The position numbers and the translations under genes are program-made. A stretch of DNA of 64,000 bases, from contig NZ_JADBHF010000007.1 in NCBI RefSeq assembly GCF_017808105.1, forward strand, positions 124,001 through 188,000. The letters run 5' to 3'. Numbering within the stretch: the first letter of the stretch is position 1; each line of letters begins with the position of its first letter. The notes beneath the pieces are model-generated. The model made no database searches and was not told the DNA's origin. It was given only the letters and a program-made list of their open reading frames with translations. Of this stretch, positions 10,007 through 18,679 are shown one piece after another. Origin of the DNA: Brevibacterium renqingii (GTDB taxonomy: Bacteria; Actinomycetota; Actinomycetes; Actinomycetales; Brevibacteriaceae).

Positions 10007-10438
10007 TCAGATCACTCCGGGGATCACCTCCTCCTCGCGTTCGGCGAAGGCCTGCTGAGCGCCGACGAGGTAGTCCTCCCAGGTCGGTGCGTCCCAGATC
10101 TCGACTCGGTTGCCCATGCCGATCACTGCGACTTCCCGTGTCAGTGATGCGTACTGCCGCAATATGTTCGGGACCGTGATGCGCCCCTGTTTGTCCGGTT
10201 GGTCCGCAAATGCCGCCGACAGGAACACACGCTGGTAATCGCGGGCTTCCTTATTCGTCTTCGGCGCGTTCTGGATTCGCTCGTGCTCGGCTTCGAACTC
10301 CGTGGTGGGGAACAGGGTGAGGCAGTTCTCCTGGCCACGAGTGAGGACGAGTCCGGGCGACAGCTCCTCGCGGAACTTTGCGGGCAGGATGAGCCGACCC
10401 TTGTCATCGAGCTTCTGCATATGAGTGCCCAAGAACAT
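10007..10438 (-). CDS. mraZ: MraZ, transcriptional regulator of the dcw cluster
   Basis: First gene of the division and cell-wall operon. In studied bacteria MraZ forms a ring of AbrB-like domains and represses its own promoter by binding short direct repeats. The 143-residue product has the two SpoVT/AbrB-like repeats: MQKLDDKGRLILPAKFREEL near the N-terminus and AFADQPDKQGRITVPNILR near residue 80. Length matches the family. Directly upstream lie GTGGAG-type repeats like those MraZ binds elsewhere (separate entries), consistent with autoregulation. Confidence 0.95.
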   Translation of the reverse strand: MFLGTHMQKLDDKGRLILPAKFREELSPGLVLTRGQENCLTLFPTTEFEAEHERIQNAPKTNKEARDYQRVFLSAAFADQPDKQGRITVPNILRQYASLTREVAVIGMGNRVEIWDAPTWEDYLVGAQQAFAEREEEVIPGVI

Positions 10439-10487
10439 GTCGTCTCACCCCTTTCGAAACCCATCGGCTCCGATAGCAACCACAGTA

Positions 10488-10503
10488 CTCCACTTCCCTC
10501 CAC
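10488..10503 (-). promoter_or_regulatory. Probable MraZ operator, mraZ-proximal pair
   Basis: On the minus strand the bases read GTGGAGGGAAGTGGAG: two GTGGAG hexamers spaced 10 bp apart, about 50 bases upstream of the mraZ ATG and in the same orientation as the gene. MraZ proteins of other bacteria bind direct repeats of this kind (TGGGN repeats with 10-bp spacing in E. coli). Assignment as the MraZ box is by similarity and position. Confidence 0.65.
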
Positions 10504-10562
10504 GTATTCCAGCGTTTTACCCCATCGGTGTGCAAACTTCCACGTTTTCCCAGGTCAGGTAC

Positions 10563-10578
10563 GTGGAGGAAAGTGGGG
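10563..10578 (+). promoter_or_regulatory. Second GTGGNG pair, opposite orientation
   Basis: GTGGAGGAAAGTGGGG, two hexamers spaced 10 bp, on the plus strand about 125 bases upstream of mraZ. It is inverted relative to the mraZ-proximal pair and points the same way as the large array near moxR. A half-site GTGGAAG on the minus strand lies nearby at about 10537-10543. Confidence 0.5.
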
Positions 10579-10722
10579 ATTTTTTCGTGTCGGTGCGTCG
10601 CAACGGCTCCTCCGGAACTCCGGACGAGGGTCAATACGGTGGGCGGACACCCTCGACGGGGAAGGGCTGAGGGGGTCGGGATCCGCAAGATGGCGCGGAT
10701 CCCGCCGCTCTCCCCCACCGAG

Positions 10723-10836
10723 GTGGAGCGAAGTGGGGAGGAAAGTGGAGGGTCGGCGTGGAGGGAAGTGGGGAGCGAAGTGGGGAGGGATGCGGGGAGC
10801 GAAGTGGGGAGGGAAGTGGGGAGCGAGATGGAGGCG
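10723..10836 (+). repeat. Ten-copy GTGGGG/GTGGAG array (mostly 12-bp period)
   Basis: Hexamers GTGGAG, GTGGGG or a one-base variant begin at 10723, 10733, 10745, 10758, 10768, 10780, 10792, 10804, 10816 and 10828. The intervals are 10, 12, 13, 10 and then five of 12. The consensus unit is GTGGGGAGNGAA. The hexamer is the same as in the two short pairs near mraZ, suggesting an expanded MraZ-binding region that ends about 75 bases upstream of moxR. An alternative is a neutral tandem expansion. Confidence 0.8.
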
Positions 10837-10911
10837 GGTTCGCAGGGCCCGCCGGAGCGGTTCGGAAGCTGAGAGAACCTCGTGTGGCCGGAGCCCCGGG
10901 CATAGGGAACA

Positions 10912-11910
10912 ATGGAGGGTATGTCGATCAGCCAAGAAGGTACACAGACCAATTCCGTGATCGGTGCGCAGCACATCGAATGGGTCCAGCATCTGACCTC
11001 CCGGGCACGCACCGCCATGAACGCTGTCCTCGAAGGCAAGGACGAAGCGGTCGGACTCTCCCTCATCGCTCTGCTCGCCGGCGGTCACGTCCTCCTCGAG
11101 GACGTCCCGGGAGTCGGCAAGACACTGCTGGCCCGAGCGATGGGCAAGGTCGTCGACGGCTCCGTCCGTCGCATCCAGTTCACCCCGGACCTGCTGCCCA
11201 CCGATGTCGTCGGCGTCAACCTGTTCAATCAGGAGACCCGCCATTTCGAGTTCCGACAGGGTCCGGTCTTCGCGAACATCGTCATCGCCGATGAGATCAA
11301 CCGCGCCTCGCCGAAGACCCAGTCGGCGATGCTCGAGTGCATGGCTGAGGGCCAGGCGACAATCGACGGTCAGACCTATCCGATGCCCACGCCATTCATC
11401 GTGGTCGCCACGCAGAACCCGATCGACATGGAGGGCACCTACGCCCTTCCCGAGGCGCAGCGCGACCGCTTCCTCACCCGGATCTCACTGGGCTACCCGG
11501 CCACGTCCGATGAGGTCGACCTGCTGGACAACCAGATCCAGAACGACCCGCTCGAGTCAGCCTCCGCAGTGACGAACCTCGAGCAGATCACCCAGGCCCG
11601 CAGCATCGTCCGCCACGTCTCGGCGAGCAGGCAGCTGCGCGAGTACATCGTGGCGATCCTCCAAGCCAGCCGCGACGATCAGGCGATCCTGCTCGGCAGC
11701 TCGCCCCGCGGAGGCGTCCACCTGCTGCGGGCGGCCAAGGCCCGTGCGGCGCTGTCGGGTCGAACCTTCGTCACCCCCGACGATGTGCAGGCGCTGGCCC
11801 CCTATATCCTCGCTCATCGCATCATCCCCCGCGACGGCGACGACTCGGAGCTGGCGACCGAGCTCATCGGCCGTGTGCTCTCACGCGTGCCCGTCTCGAC
11901 GAACCAGTGA
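10912..11910 (+). CDS. MoxR-family AAA+ ATPase
   Basis: Cytoplasmic AAA+ ATPase of the MoxR type, a presumed chaperone for metal-binding or VWA-domain proteins; its substrate here is unknown. The 332-residue protein has Walker A (GGHVLLEDVPGVGKTLLARAMG, near residue 60), Walker B (NIVIADEINRASPKTQSAMLE), sensor 1 (FIVVATQNPIDMEGTY) and the C-terminal lid domain. The start could be the ATG at 10912 or the one at 10921; both have weak spacing to a GGAGG-like sequence. It leads a three-gene unit with the DUF58 and transglutaminase genes, a common actinobacterial trio, and lies next to the repeat array. Confidence 0.92.
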   Translation: MEGMSISQEGTQTNSVIGAQHIEWVQHLTSRARTAMNAVLEGKDEAVGLSLIALLAGGHVLLEDVPGVGKTLLARAMGKVVDGSVRRIQFTPDLLPTDVVGVNLFNQETRHFEFRQGPVFANIVIADEINRASPKTQSAMLECMAEGQATIDGQTYPMPTPFIVVATQNPIDMEGTYALPEAQRDRFLTRISLGYPATSDEVDLLDNQIQNDPLESASAVTNLEQITQARSIVRHVSASRQLREYIVAILQASRDDQAILLGSSPRGGVHLLRAAKARAALSGRTFVTPDDVQALAPYILAHRIIPRDGDDSELATELIGRVLSRVPVSTNQ

Positions 11911-11914
11911 CGGC

Positions 11915-13069
11915 ATGCGACTGAGCACCTCAGGAATCATCTTCGTCCTCGCCGGGGCGGCGCTGATCATCGCGGCCTACCGCTTCGCGCTGCCCGGACT
12001 GCTCCCAGCGGGTCTCCTCCTGCTCGGGCTCGTCCTGCTCTCGGCTCTGCTGATCGCCTGGGGCACCCGGCGGGTCTCGATCACGCTGAGCACGTCCCTG
12101 CCCGAGGTGGCGCTGTCCCGCTCCCGCGACCGCTACCCTCTGGCCGCCGAGGGCAAAGAGGTCGAGATCGAGGCGCGGGTGACCAATATCGGTCAGCTCG
12201 CGATCCCTGCGTCGACGATCGACTTCGTCGCGACCGAGGGCTTCGGCGATTCCACCTCCGGAGAGGTGCCGCCTCTGGCCCATCGCGCTTCGCAGACCGT
12301 GCTCACCTCCTTCACGCCCAACCGCCGCGGCGTCAGCGGCATCGAGGCCGTGCTCATCACCGTCTACGGGCCCTTCGGCCTGGTGAAGATGAAGCGGAAG
12401 GTCCGCGGAGCCTTCCCGGTCGCCGTGTCCGTGCCGGTGCTCGGCGCGCGCATCCCGAAGGACTCGTCCATCCGTCCCGCGCGTCTCGACGAGGGGAAGA
12501 TCCGGTCGGGACATACGACGCGTGACTTCCACACCCGGGAATACGTGCCCGGTGACGACCTGCGGCACGTGCACTGGCCCTCGACCGCGAAGTTCGGTGA
12601 GCTCATGGTCCGCCACGAGGCCGACGAGGAGACGCTCTACGCACTCATCGTCATCGACCTCGCCGCCGACGAGGCGGACGCGGAACCGACCGACCTCGAG
12701 GTCGAGTTCCTCCTGGCCGCAGCCGCTGCGGCCGGCACCGCATTCCTCAGAGCCGACTACGAGGTCTTCGTCGTCGCTCCCGGACACGAAATCAGATTCA
12801 AAGGAGCGCGTGACATCGACAAGCTGCGCCTTCTCTCCGCTCTCGTTCGGCCGGGCAGGGTCGAACTGCCGGCACACGACAATCCGAACCACATCGTCAT
12901 CTGCTCCATCGGAGATCAGCGCGGTCAGGAACTCGCCTCGCACTTCTCTCGTCGCGTGCCCGTCACAGTGCGCACGCTCAGCGAGATCGGCGATATGACG
13001 ATGATGGGCCTCAGTGAGGACCTGCCCGAGTCCTGGACGACGTTCGAGTCGAAGCGGGTGGGACGATGA
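11915..13069 (+). CDS. DUF58 domain membrane protein
   Basis: The 384-residue product starts at an ATG four bases after the moxR stop; the frame stays open upstream inside moxR but that part is not family-like. Two membrane helices lie at the N-terminus (IIFVLAGAALIIAAY and LLPAGLLLLGLVLLSALLIAW). The conserved DUF58 signature appears as REYVPGDDLRHVHWPSTAKFGELMVR near residue 205, followed by a VWA-like fold. DUF58 proteins accompany MoxR ATPases in many bacteria and are thought to act at the envelope; the precise role is unknown. It overlaps the next gene by four bases. Confidence 0.88.
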   Translation: MRLSTSGIIFVLAGAALIIAAYRFALPGLLPAGLLLLGLVLLSALLIAWGTRRVSITLSTSLPEVALSRSRDRYPLAAEGKEVEIEARVTNIGQLAIPASTIDFVATEGFGDSTSGEVPPLAHRASQTVLTSFTPNRRGVSGIEAVLITVYGPFGLVKMKRKVRGAFPVAVSVPVLGARIPKDSSIRPARLDEGKIRSGHTTRDFHTREYVPGDDLRHVHWPSTAKFGELMVRHEADEETLYALIVIDLAADEADAEPTDLEVEFLLAAAAAAGTAFLRADYEVFVVAPGHEIRFKGARDIDKLRLLSALVRPGRVELPAHDNPNHIVICSIGDQRGQELASHFSRRVPVTVRTLSEIGDMTMMGLSEDLPESWTTFESKRVGR

Positions 13070-15591
13070 GCCTCGACGCCTCCCCCGCCCCCTCGCAGGA
13101 ACCGCCTGCCCGGGACTCCGCATCGGCGCACGACTCGCGCCCGGCGACCGGCTGGCTCGAGGCGATCATCGTCTTCGCTGCCATGACGCTCACGGCCGTG
13201 GCCATCTCCGCGGTGTTCAAGGACCTCGCCTGGTTGGCCCCCGTACTCGTGGCCGTCGGACTCGTCGTCCTCGTCGGCGCCGTCTTCCGCAGCGTGCCGG
13301 TGCTGCGCTCCAGCGGCACCGCGGTCATCGCGCAGTGCGTGGCCAGCCTCATCGCCGTCTTCGTCGTCTGCGCCAAAGGCTCTCTGCTGCTCGGCTTCAT
13401 CCCGACCGGCGAGTCGTTCGGAACGGTCATCGACCTGCTCTCTCAGGGCGTGAACGATCTCTATGCCACCGCTCCCCCAGCCGCCAGCACGCCGGGCTTC
13501 ACCGCGATGCTGACGATCGCCTTCACCCTCATCACGATCCTCATCGACGGCCTGGTCTCCGACCTCAGGGCGCCGAAGGTCGGCGGTGTGCTCCTGCTCG
13601 TGCTGTGGATGATCCCCGTCTACTTCGCACCTCAGGAGGTGCGCTGGTGGCATATCGTCGCGATCCTCGCGGCATTCCTGCTGCTCATGCTCAGCCCCTA
13701 TCTGCCCGCGACTCGCTGGCGCGGCGGAATGACCGCGGCTCTCGCCGGTGGTCTGGCCCTGGCGATCGGCATCGGTCTGCCCCTGCTGCTGCCGCCGGTG
13801 CCGACCCTGCCCGATCGTGCTTCGAACAAGCAGGGCGACCTGACGGTGACGAACCCCTTCCTCGATCTGCGTCAGAACCTCGGCGAACGCGATGATGCCC
13901 GGCTGTTCAGCTATGACACCACGGGTTCGGAATCGGAGCCGATCCGCCTCACTTCGATCGACGACTTCGACGGCGAGAACTGGGCACCGAGTTCGTTCAG
14001 CCTCGACCCCTTCGCCATCGCGACCGACGGCATGCCGTGGCCGGAGGGTCTGCCGCGGGACAAGAACTTCGAGAAGGAGACCATCGACGTCGACATCGAC
14101 GACGACTACGACCAGCAGTACCTGCCCTCGCCCTATGCGCCGCAGCAGCCGGACGGGCTCGACAGACGATGGATCTTCGACGAGAAGACCCTGACGGTCG
14201 TGGGCAACGGTGAGAAGACCGGCGGTCTGCAGTACTCGATGACCTATCTGTCCCCCAACCCCTCGGCCAAGGACCTCAAAACCGCGACTCCGGTCAACGA
14301 GGATGACTTCGAGACCGAGCTCGCGATCCCCGATTCTCTGCCCAAGAGCGTCAAGGAGACCGCCGAAGAGGTCACTGCCGATGCGGACAACCAGTGGGAG
14401 GCCGCGGTCCTGCTCCAGGCTTACTTCCGCGGCGGCGATTTCGAGTACTCACTCGATGCCCCGGACCGGGCCAGCGGGGACGCGATCTCGGACTTCCTCA
14501 ACGATAAGAAGGGCTATTGCGTCCAGTTCTCCTCGGCCATGACGATCATGGCCCGGACGATGGGGATCCCCGCGCGCATCGGTGTCGGCTTCGCCGGCGG
14601 AGAGAAGGCCGACGGGGGCTATGACGTGAGCATGCAGGATTCGCACGCCTGGCCCGAACTCTACTTCGAAGGCACCGGTTGGGTGCGCTTCGAGCCCACT
14701 CCCGGCGGTCCTGCCGGCGATCCGCCGAAGTGGACCCTGGCCAGCGGTGAGAAGCAGGATGAGTCGAGCGAGGAGTCGGAGTCGGCGAGCCCCAGCGAGG
14801 AACCGACCGATAAGGCCTCGAAGTCTTCTGGTGACGGATCCGATGAGCCGAGCGACGAGGCCACGAGCACCGAGGCGGCCGAACCGGCCGGCGCGAACAT
14901 CGGCACCTATCTGTGGGCCGGAGTCATCGTGCTCGGCCTGCTGCTGCTCGCCGCGATTCCCGCCATCTGGCGTTCGATCCTGCGTTCGCGCCGGACGAAG
15001 GATCCGCACGACCTCGAGGCGGTGTGGACCGAGGTGCGTGCCTTGGCCACCGACTACGGCCAGAGCCTCGATCCGAGTCGGACGCTGCGCTTCAACGAGC
15101 TCGTCCTCGCCGGGGCCGCCTCGGTCGAAGGCGGCGCCCGAGGCTCGGCGGCAGGTGCCGAGAGCACGGCCGCGGACAACGGCTCCGCTGCGGCTGCGAA
15201 GGGTTCGGCGGGGATCGACCCGGCGACCGGCGAGCCTCCACGCAAGTCCGCCGCCGAGGTGGCTGCCGGCTCGTCCGCTGCCGCGGGCCCCTCCGGCGCA
15301 GCAGATCCGTCCGGAACCTCTTCATATGCCCACGTCGACGACCGTCTGCGACGTCTGCACGCTCCGGCCCCCGCCGGAACGACGGGGCAGGAGCGCGAGG
15401 ACACCGCGCTCTCGGCGTTCGTCGATGCGCTCGAGGCCCAGCGCTACGGCGCCGCGGCCGAGTCGCTCGACTCCTCCGAAGTGCAGGCGCTCATCGATGA
15501 GGTGGGCACGGATCTGTCCGAACGGGCGACACCGGGAAGCCGGATTTCGGCGAAGATCTGGCCGGCCAGCCTCTTCGATCCCCCGCGCTGA
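13066..15591 (+). CDS. Transglutaminase-like membrane protein (TgpA/DUF3488 type)
   Basis: An 841-residue membrane protein. An N-terminal block of about six hydrophobic segments (residues ~25-245) is followed by an extracytoplasmic transglutaminase-like domain. Its catalytic Cys lies in GYCVQFSSAMTIMARTMGIPAR (~485) and its His in DSHAWPELYF (~526). A Ser/Glu-rich linker, one more membrane helix (WAGVIVLGLLLLAAIPAIW, ~615-635) and a cytoplasmic Ala/Gly-rich tail complete it. The catalytic residues are present, so enzymatic activity is plausible, but the substrate is unknown. The ATG overlaps the DUF58 stop as ATGA, completing the moxR-DUF58-transglutaminase operon. Confidence 0.9.
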   Translation: MSLDASPAPSQEPPARDSASAHDSRPATGWLEAIIVFAAMTLTAVAISAVFKDLAWLAPVLVAVGLVVLVGAVFRSVPVLRSSGTAVIAQCVASLIAVFVVCAKGSLLLGFIPTGESFGTVIDLLSQGVNDLYATAPPAASTPGFTAMLTIAFTLITILIDGLVSDLRAPKVGGVLLLVLWMIPVYFAPQEVRWWHIVAILAAFLLLMLSPYLPATRWRGGMTAALAGGLALAIGIGLPLLLPPVPTLPDRASNKQGDLTVTNPFLDLRQNLGERDDARLFSYDTTGSESEPIRLTSIDDFDGENWAPSSFSLDPFAIATDGMPWPEGLPRDKNFEKETIDVDIDDDYDQQYLPSPYAPQQPDGLDRRWIFDEKTLTVVGNGEKTGGLQYSMTYLSPNPSAKDLKTATPVNEDDFETELAIPDSLPKSVKETAEEVTADADNQWEAAVLLQAYFRGGDFEYSLDAPDRASGDAISDFLNDKKGYCVQFSSAMTIMARTMGIPARIGVGFAGGEKADGGYDVSMQDSHAWPELYFEGTGWVRFEPTPGGPAGDPPKWTLASGEKQDESSEESESASPSEEPTDKASKSSGDGSDEPSDEATSTEAAEPAGANIGTYLWAGVIVLGLLLLAAIPAIWRSILRSRRTKDPHDLEAVWTEVRALATDYGQSLDPSRTLRFNELVLAGAASVEGGARGSAAGAESTAADNGSAAAAKGSAGIDPATGEPPRKSAAEVAAGSSAAAGPSGAADPSGTSSYAHVDDRLRRLHAPAPAGTTGQEREDTALSAFVDALEAQRYGAAAESLDSSEVQALIDEVGTDLSERATPGSRISAKIWPASLFDPPR

Positions 15592-15627
15592 GATCTGTCC
15601 GGGGCCGGCTCCCGCGGCCGTCCCGCC

Positions 15628-16269
15628 TTAGAGCGCAGCTTTCTCGCGGTCGAGCGTCCGCAGTGCCAGCAGCCCGCGCGCAGCGGCGATCGGCTTGACG
15701 AACGGCAGCTCACCGAACCGGTAGTCGGCTCCGGCGACGAGCCTGCGCCCGAGGTCGGGCCGCAGCTGCCAGAGATGGTCGCGTGCCTTCTCCGCGTGGT
15801 GGGAGTTCGAGGCGATGCTGATCGTCGAATCGGGCCGCAGCACCTCGTCGATGAGCGGGACCGCTTCGGCGATGTTCTCCCATGTCGTTGCGCTGTCGGT
15901 CTCCAACAGCACACGACCGGTGTAGCCGAGCTCCTCACGCGCATAGCGTTCGAGCAGCCGAGCCTCGGGCACCCGTCCGCCGACGGCGCCGCCGCAGAAG
16001 ACGACGACCGCCGATCGCGCCGTGGGGTCGATCGAGCGCAGGCCGGCCCTGACTCGGAAACGATTGAGCCAGTTCGCCCGCACTCCCGAGTTGCGAAAGC
16101 CGAGGACCACGATGATCTGGTCGCTTCCGGTGCTGGATCTCGTCGTTCCCAGGCGACGTCTGCTCGATCGCAGATGGGTGATCTCTCCGAAGGCGAAGAC
16201 GGCGGCGAGGAGGCCGATGGCGACGCCGCCGGTGAGCGTGGGGCCGGAGACAGAAGAAGGCACTCTCAT
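15628..16269 (-). CDS. YdcF/DUF218-like membrane-anchored protein
   Basis: The 213-residue protein has one N-terminal hydrophobic segment (GGVAIGLLAAVFAFGEI) and a DUF218-type domain, recognisable from SDQIIVVLGFRNSG, VVFCGGAVGG, EARLLERYAREELGY, LLETDSATTWENI and IASNSHHAEKARDHL. This family (E. coli YdcF/ElyC relatives) acts on or near cell-envelope precursors, but the reaction is not defined. The ATG lies inside a perfect palindrome (separate entry), so either initiation is structured or a GTG two codons downstream is used. Confidence 0.75.
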   Translation of the reverse strand: MRVPSSVSGPTLTGGVAIGLLAAVFAFGEITHLRSSRRRLGTTRSSTGSDQIIVVLGFRNSGVRANWLNRFRVRAGLRSIDPTARSAVVVFCGGAVGGRVPEARLLERYAREELGYTGRVLLETDSATTWENIAEAVPLIDEVLRPDSTISIASNSHHAEKARDHLWQLRPDLGRRLVAGADYRFGELPFVKPIAAARGLLALRTLDREKAAL

Positions 16270-16281
16270 GATGAGAGTGCC
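16259..16281. promoter_or_regulatory. Perfect 11-bp inverted repeat across the YdcF-like start codon
   Basis: GGCACTCTCAT, one central base, then ATGAGAGTGCC: a perfect palindrome centred on 16270. On the minus strand it would form an RNA hairpin followed by TTCTTCT. It may terminate DUF3040 transcription or sequester the next gene's start codon. Confidence 0.6.
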
Positions 16282-16300
16282 TTGTTCGGTCGAGCCGGGG

Positions 16301-16708
16301 TCATTCGCCGCGCTGGCGCTTTTCCCACCGGTCTTCGAGCCGGCTCATGAATCCGGCGCTTCCCTTGGAATCGGATTTCCCGCCGGCGCTCTTCGAATTT
16401 GTTCGGCTCGTGTGCCCTTGCCCCGGGCGGCTGAACGCCCAGTACATCCCGGTGACCATGAGGCCGAATCCGACGACGCCGAGAGCGATCCACCACACCG
16501 AGCTGGACACGAGCGAGATCGCGAGGATGGTCGCGGCCAGCCCGACCAGAGCGATGAGGATGCCGAGCACAAAGCGCTTGGCGGAGAACCCCGGCCCGGT
16601 GGCCGCGGCTTGGGTTTCCGAAATATTGCGTGCGAAACGAGGGTCTTCACTGCGCAGCTGCTTCTCCAGCTGATCCAACAGCTGCTGTTCGTGATCGGAG
16701 AGTGGCAT
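16301..16708 (-). CDS. DUF3040 small membrane protein
   Basis: Actinobacteria-specific family of unknown function (M. tuberculosis Rv2169c is a member). The 135-residue product has the typical N-terminus MPLSDHEQQLLDQLEKQLRSEDPRFA, two membrane helices (FVLGILIALVGLAATILAISLV and WWIALGVVGFGLMVTGMYWAF), and a Ser/Gly/Lys-rich cytoplasmic tail ending EDRWEKRQRGE. The N-terminal motif and topology make the family call secure. It lies upstream of the YdcF-like gene on the same strand. Confidence 0.9.
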   Translation of the reverse strand: MPLSDHEQQLLDQLEKQLRSEDPRFARNISETQAAATGPGFSAKRFVLGILIALVGLAATILAISLVSSSVWWIALGVVGFGLMVTGMYWAFSRPGQGHTSRTNSKSAGGKSDSKGSAGFMSRLEDRWEKRQRGE

Positions 16709-16836
16709 CTCGAACCCCCGTTTCCCTACTCAGGCCTTTGCCTCAATCATAGTCTCTGAGCACCGAAAAAACATCTCGGGAGTCGCTCAGGGCCCGGATT
16801 CCCACTGGGTCTTCAGACTATGGTCCAGCTCACCGG

Positions 16837-18075
16837 TCAGGAGGAGTCCGAGCGTCTGCGCAGAAGTGAGGCCTGAGAGATCGCTTCGGTCCCGAATCGG
16901 CGCCTCACTTCGTCCAACGCCACCTCGGCCTCGCGCCCCGAATGCTCCGGTTCGTCCAAGGTCGCTTGCCGTCCGGTGACCGCGAAGTCGATGAGACCCG
17001 CGGCCCTGACTCCGAGCAGCCTCACGCCCTGGGTCCGCTGTTCGCGCAGCTTCCGCACCGCCGGCCGCAGCGCCTCGTACATCTCTCTGGCAAGGTCCGT
17101 CGGCGCCGACAGCGTCACCGACCTCGACAGAGTGGTGAAATCGCCGAGCCGGTACTTCAGTCCCAATGTCGTCGCCACCTTCCCCTCCGCACGGACCCGG
17201 TAGGCGACCTTGTCGGCCAGGCGCAGGAGTTCGTGTTCGAGCATACCGAGATCCCAGATGTCCTCGGAGAAGGTGTTCTCCGCACTGATCGAATGGTCCT
17301 TGGCCTGTCGATCGAAGCCCGCGGAGTCCCACCCGTGGGCGCTGCGCCAGAGATGGTGCCCATGAGCGCCGAAGACTCGCGCGGCCCAGGCTTCCTCGAC
17401 GGCCGCGAGATCGCCGATGAGACGGATGCCGTACCGGGAGAACGCCTGCTGCGTCTTCTCCCCCACCCCCGGCAGCGCCTCGATCGGCATCGGATCGAGG
17501 AATGCCTGGGTCTTCGCGAGAGGGACCAGAAGCTGCCCGTCGGGTTTCGCTCTGGCGGAGGCGAGCTTGGCGACGACTTGGCTGCCGGCGATCCCCACCG
17601 AGGCGCTCAGACCGGTCCGCTCCTTGATCTGCGCCCGCAGCTGCGAGGTGATCGTCACCGGGGGGCCGAGTCGGCGCACCGCACCGGAGACGTCGACATA
17701 GGCTTCATCGACGCTGACCTGACGGACGTCGGGGGTCACCTCGGCGACGAGCTCGAAGACCTGTCGGGAGAAGGCGGAGTACAGGCCGTGGGAGGGCGGG
17801 ATCACCTCGGCGATGGGGCACAGATCCATCGCCCGGGACATCGGCATAGCAGCGTGGACGCCGAACTCGCGCGCCTCGTAGCTGGCCGAGACCACGACGC
17901 CCCGACCGCTTCGCCCGCCGACGATGACCGGTCGCCCGATGAGCTCCGGACGGCTGAGGAGCTCGACGGAGACGAAGAACGAATCCATGTCGAGGTGGAG
18001 CATGGTGGCACCGGAGTCATCCGTGCCGAGTCGGCTCAGATCACCTCCGGACCGTGCCAGCTGCTTCCGACTCAT
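16837..18075 (-). CDS. dinB: DNA polymerase IV, Y-family translesion polymerase
   Basis: Error-prone polymerase for bypass of damaged template bases. The start is taken at the ATG at 18075 (MSRKQLARSGG), giving 412 residues; the open frame extends 97 codons further but that stretch covers the divergent lipoprotein gene. Catalytic motifs are HLDMDSFFVSVE (first metal-binding Asp) and SVDEAYVDVSG (Asp-Glu pair). ALPGVGEKTQQAF in the thumb helix-hairpin-helix and the little-finger region are also recognisable. No clear actinobacterial LexA box was seen upstream. It is divergent from the lipoprotein gene at 18134. Confidence 0.95.
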   Translation of the reverse strand: MSRKQLARSGGDLSRLGTDDSGATMLHLDMDSFFVSVELLSRPELIGRPVIVGGRSGRGVVVSASYEAREFGVHAAMPMSRAMDLCPIAEVIPPSHGLYSAFSRQVFELVAEVTPDVRQVSVDEAYVDVSGAVRRLGPPVTITSQLRAQIKERTGLSASVGIAGSQVVAKLASARAKPDGQLLVPLAKTQAFLDPMPIEALPGVGEKTQQAFSRYGIRLIGDLAAVEEAWAARVFGAHGHHLWRSAHGWDSAGFDRQAKDHSISAENTFSEDIWDLGMLEHELLRLADKVAYRVRAEGKVATTLGLKYRLGDFTTLSRSVTLSAPTDLAREMYEALRPAVRKLREQRTQGVRLLGVRAAGLIDFAVTGRQATLDEPEHSGREAEVALDEVRRRFGTEAISQASLLRRRSDSS

Positions 18076-18133
18076 CGCCTGCCCCTCGCTCGTTCCTTTC
18101 GGCTCCGCCGAACAGTCCAGGTACTCTTGAAGC

Positions 18134-18679
18134 ATGGTATCGCGCACCACTGTCATGACACTGCCCATCGCCGCCGCTCTCGCCCTCGCGGGCTGTTCGG
18201 GGGCCGAGGGAGGCCAGACCGAGTCGACCCCGCAGACCGAGCAGACCACCTCGACGGCGGCAGCGCCTGCGGAGTCGTCGACCGCCTCGACCCCGGCCTC
18301 GGCAGAGGCCACAGGCCAGGACCCCGACACCTCGAACGATGTCGGGGATCTGCCCGGATACGTCAAGCCCTACCCGGACTCCAAGGTCCTCTCAGCCTCG
18401 ATCGTCAAGGCCCACAACGACAAGGACACGAAAAAGCCCGAGCAGGTCAGCCTCGTCGTCGAGACGAAGGCAGAGGCGAAGAACATCTTCGCGTTCTACG
18501 AGAAAGAGCTCGGCAAAGCCGGCTTCGAACCGCTCGGCGACGAGGTGAAGACGAAGAGCGCGCGGGTGGTGAATTTCCGGCACAAGGACAATGACAGCGT
18601 TCTGGTCGTCACGATCGCCGATGACGGTGCCGGCAAGGACCAATCGATCGTGACCATCGGCGGAAACATCGTTCCATGA
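18134..18679 (+). CDS. Predicted secreted lipoprotein of unknown function
   Basis: The 181-residue product has a short signal peptide ending in the lipobox LALAGC, so it should be diacylated at Cys21 or nearby and anchored outside the membrane. A Thr/Ser/Ala-rich spacer of about 60 residues follows, then a compact C-terminal domain (from PGYVKPYPDSKVL) of alternating strands and helices. No enzyme motif is recognised. A second ATG at 18155 (MTLPIAAALALAGC) is an equally possible start. It overlaps the polyprenyl synthase gene by four bases, so they are likely cotranscribed. Confidence 0.8.
   Translation: MVSRTTVMTLPIAAALALAGCSGAEGGQTESTPQTEQTTSTAAAPAESSTASTPASAEATGQDPDTSNDVGDLPGYVKPYPDSKVLSASIVKAHNDKDTKKPEQVSLVVETKAEAKNIFAFYEKELGKAGFEPLGDEVKTKSARVVNFRHKDNDSVLVVTIADDGAGKDQSIVTIGGNIVP

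Larger units (their letters stand above)
10439..10911. promoter_or_regulatory. Divergent control region between mraZ and moxR
   Basis: This 473-base region has no convincing gene. It holds the mraZ promoter region, two pairs of 10-bp-spaced GTGGNG motifs near mraZ, a GC-rich stretch, a ten-copy repeat array (10723-10836), and the upstream region of moxR. Long open frames crossing it on both strands are by-products of the repeat sequence. Confidence 0.7.

Noticed and set aside
10555-11244. Open frames on both strands across the GTGGGG array
   Set aside because: The repeats create open frames by composition; they overlap moxR antisense and encode low-complexity sequence.
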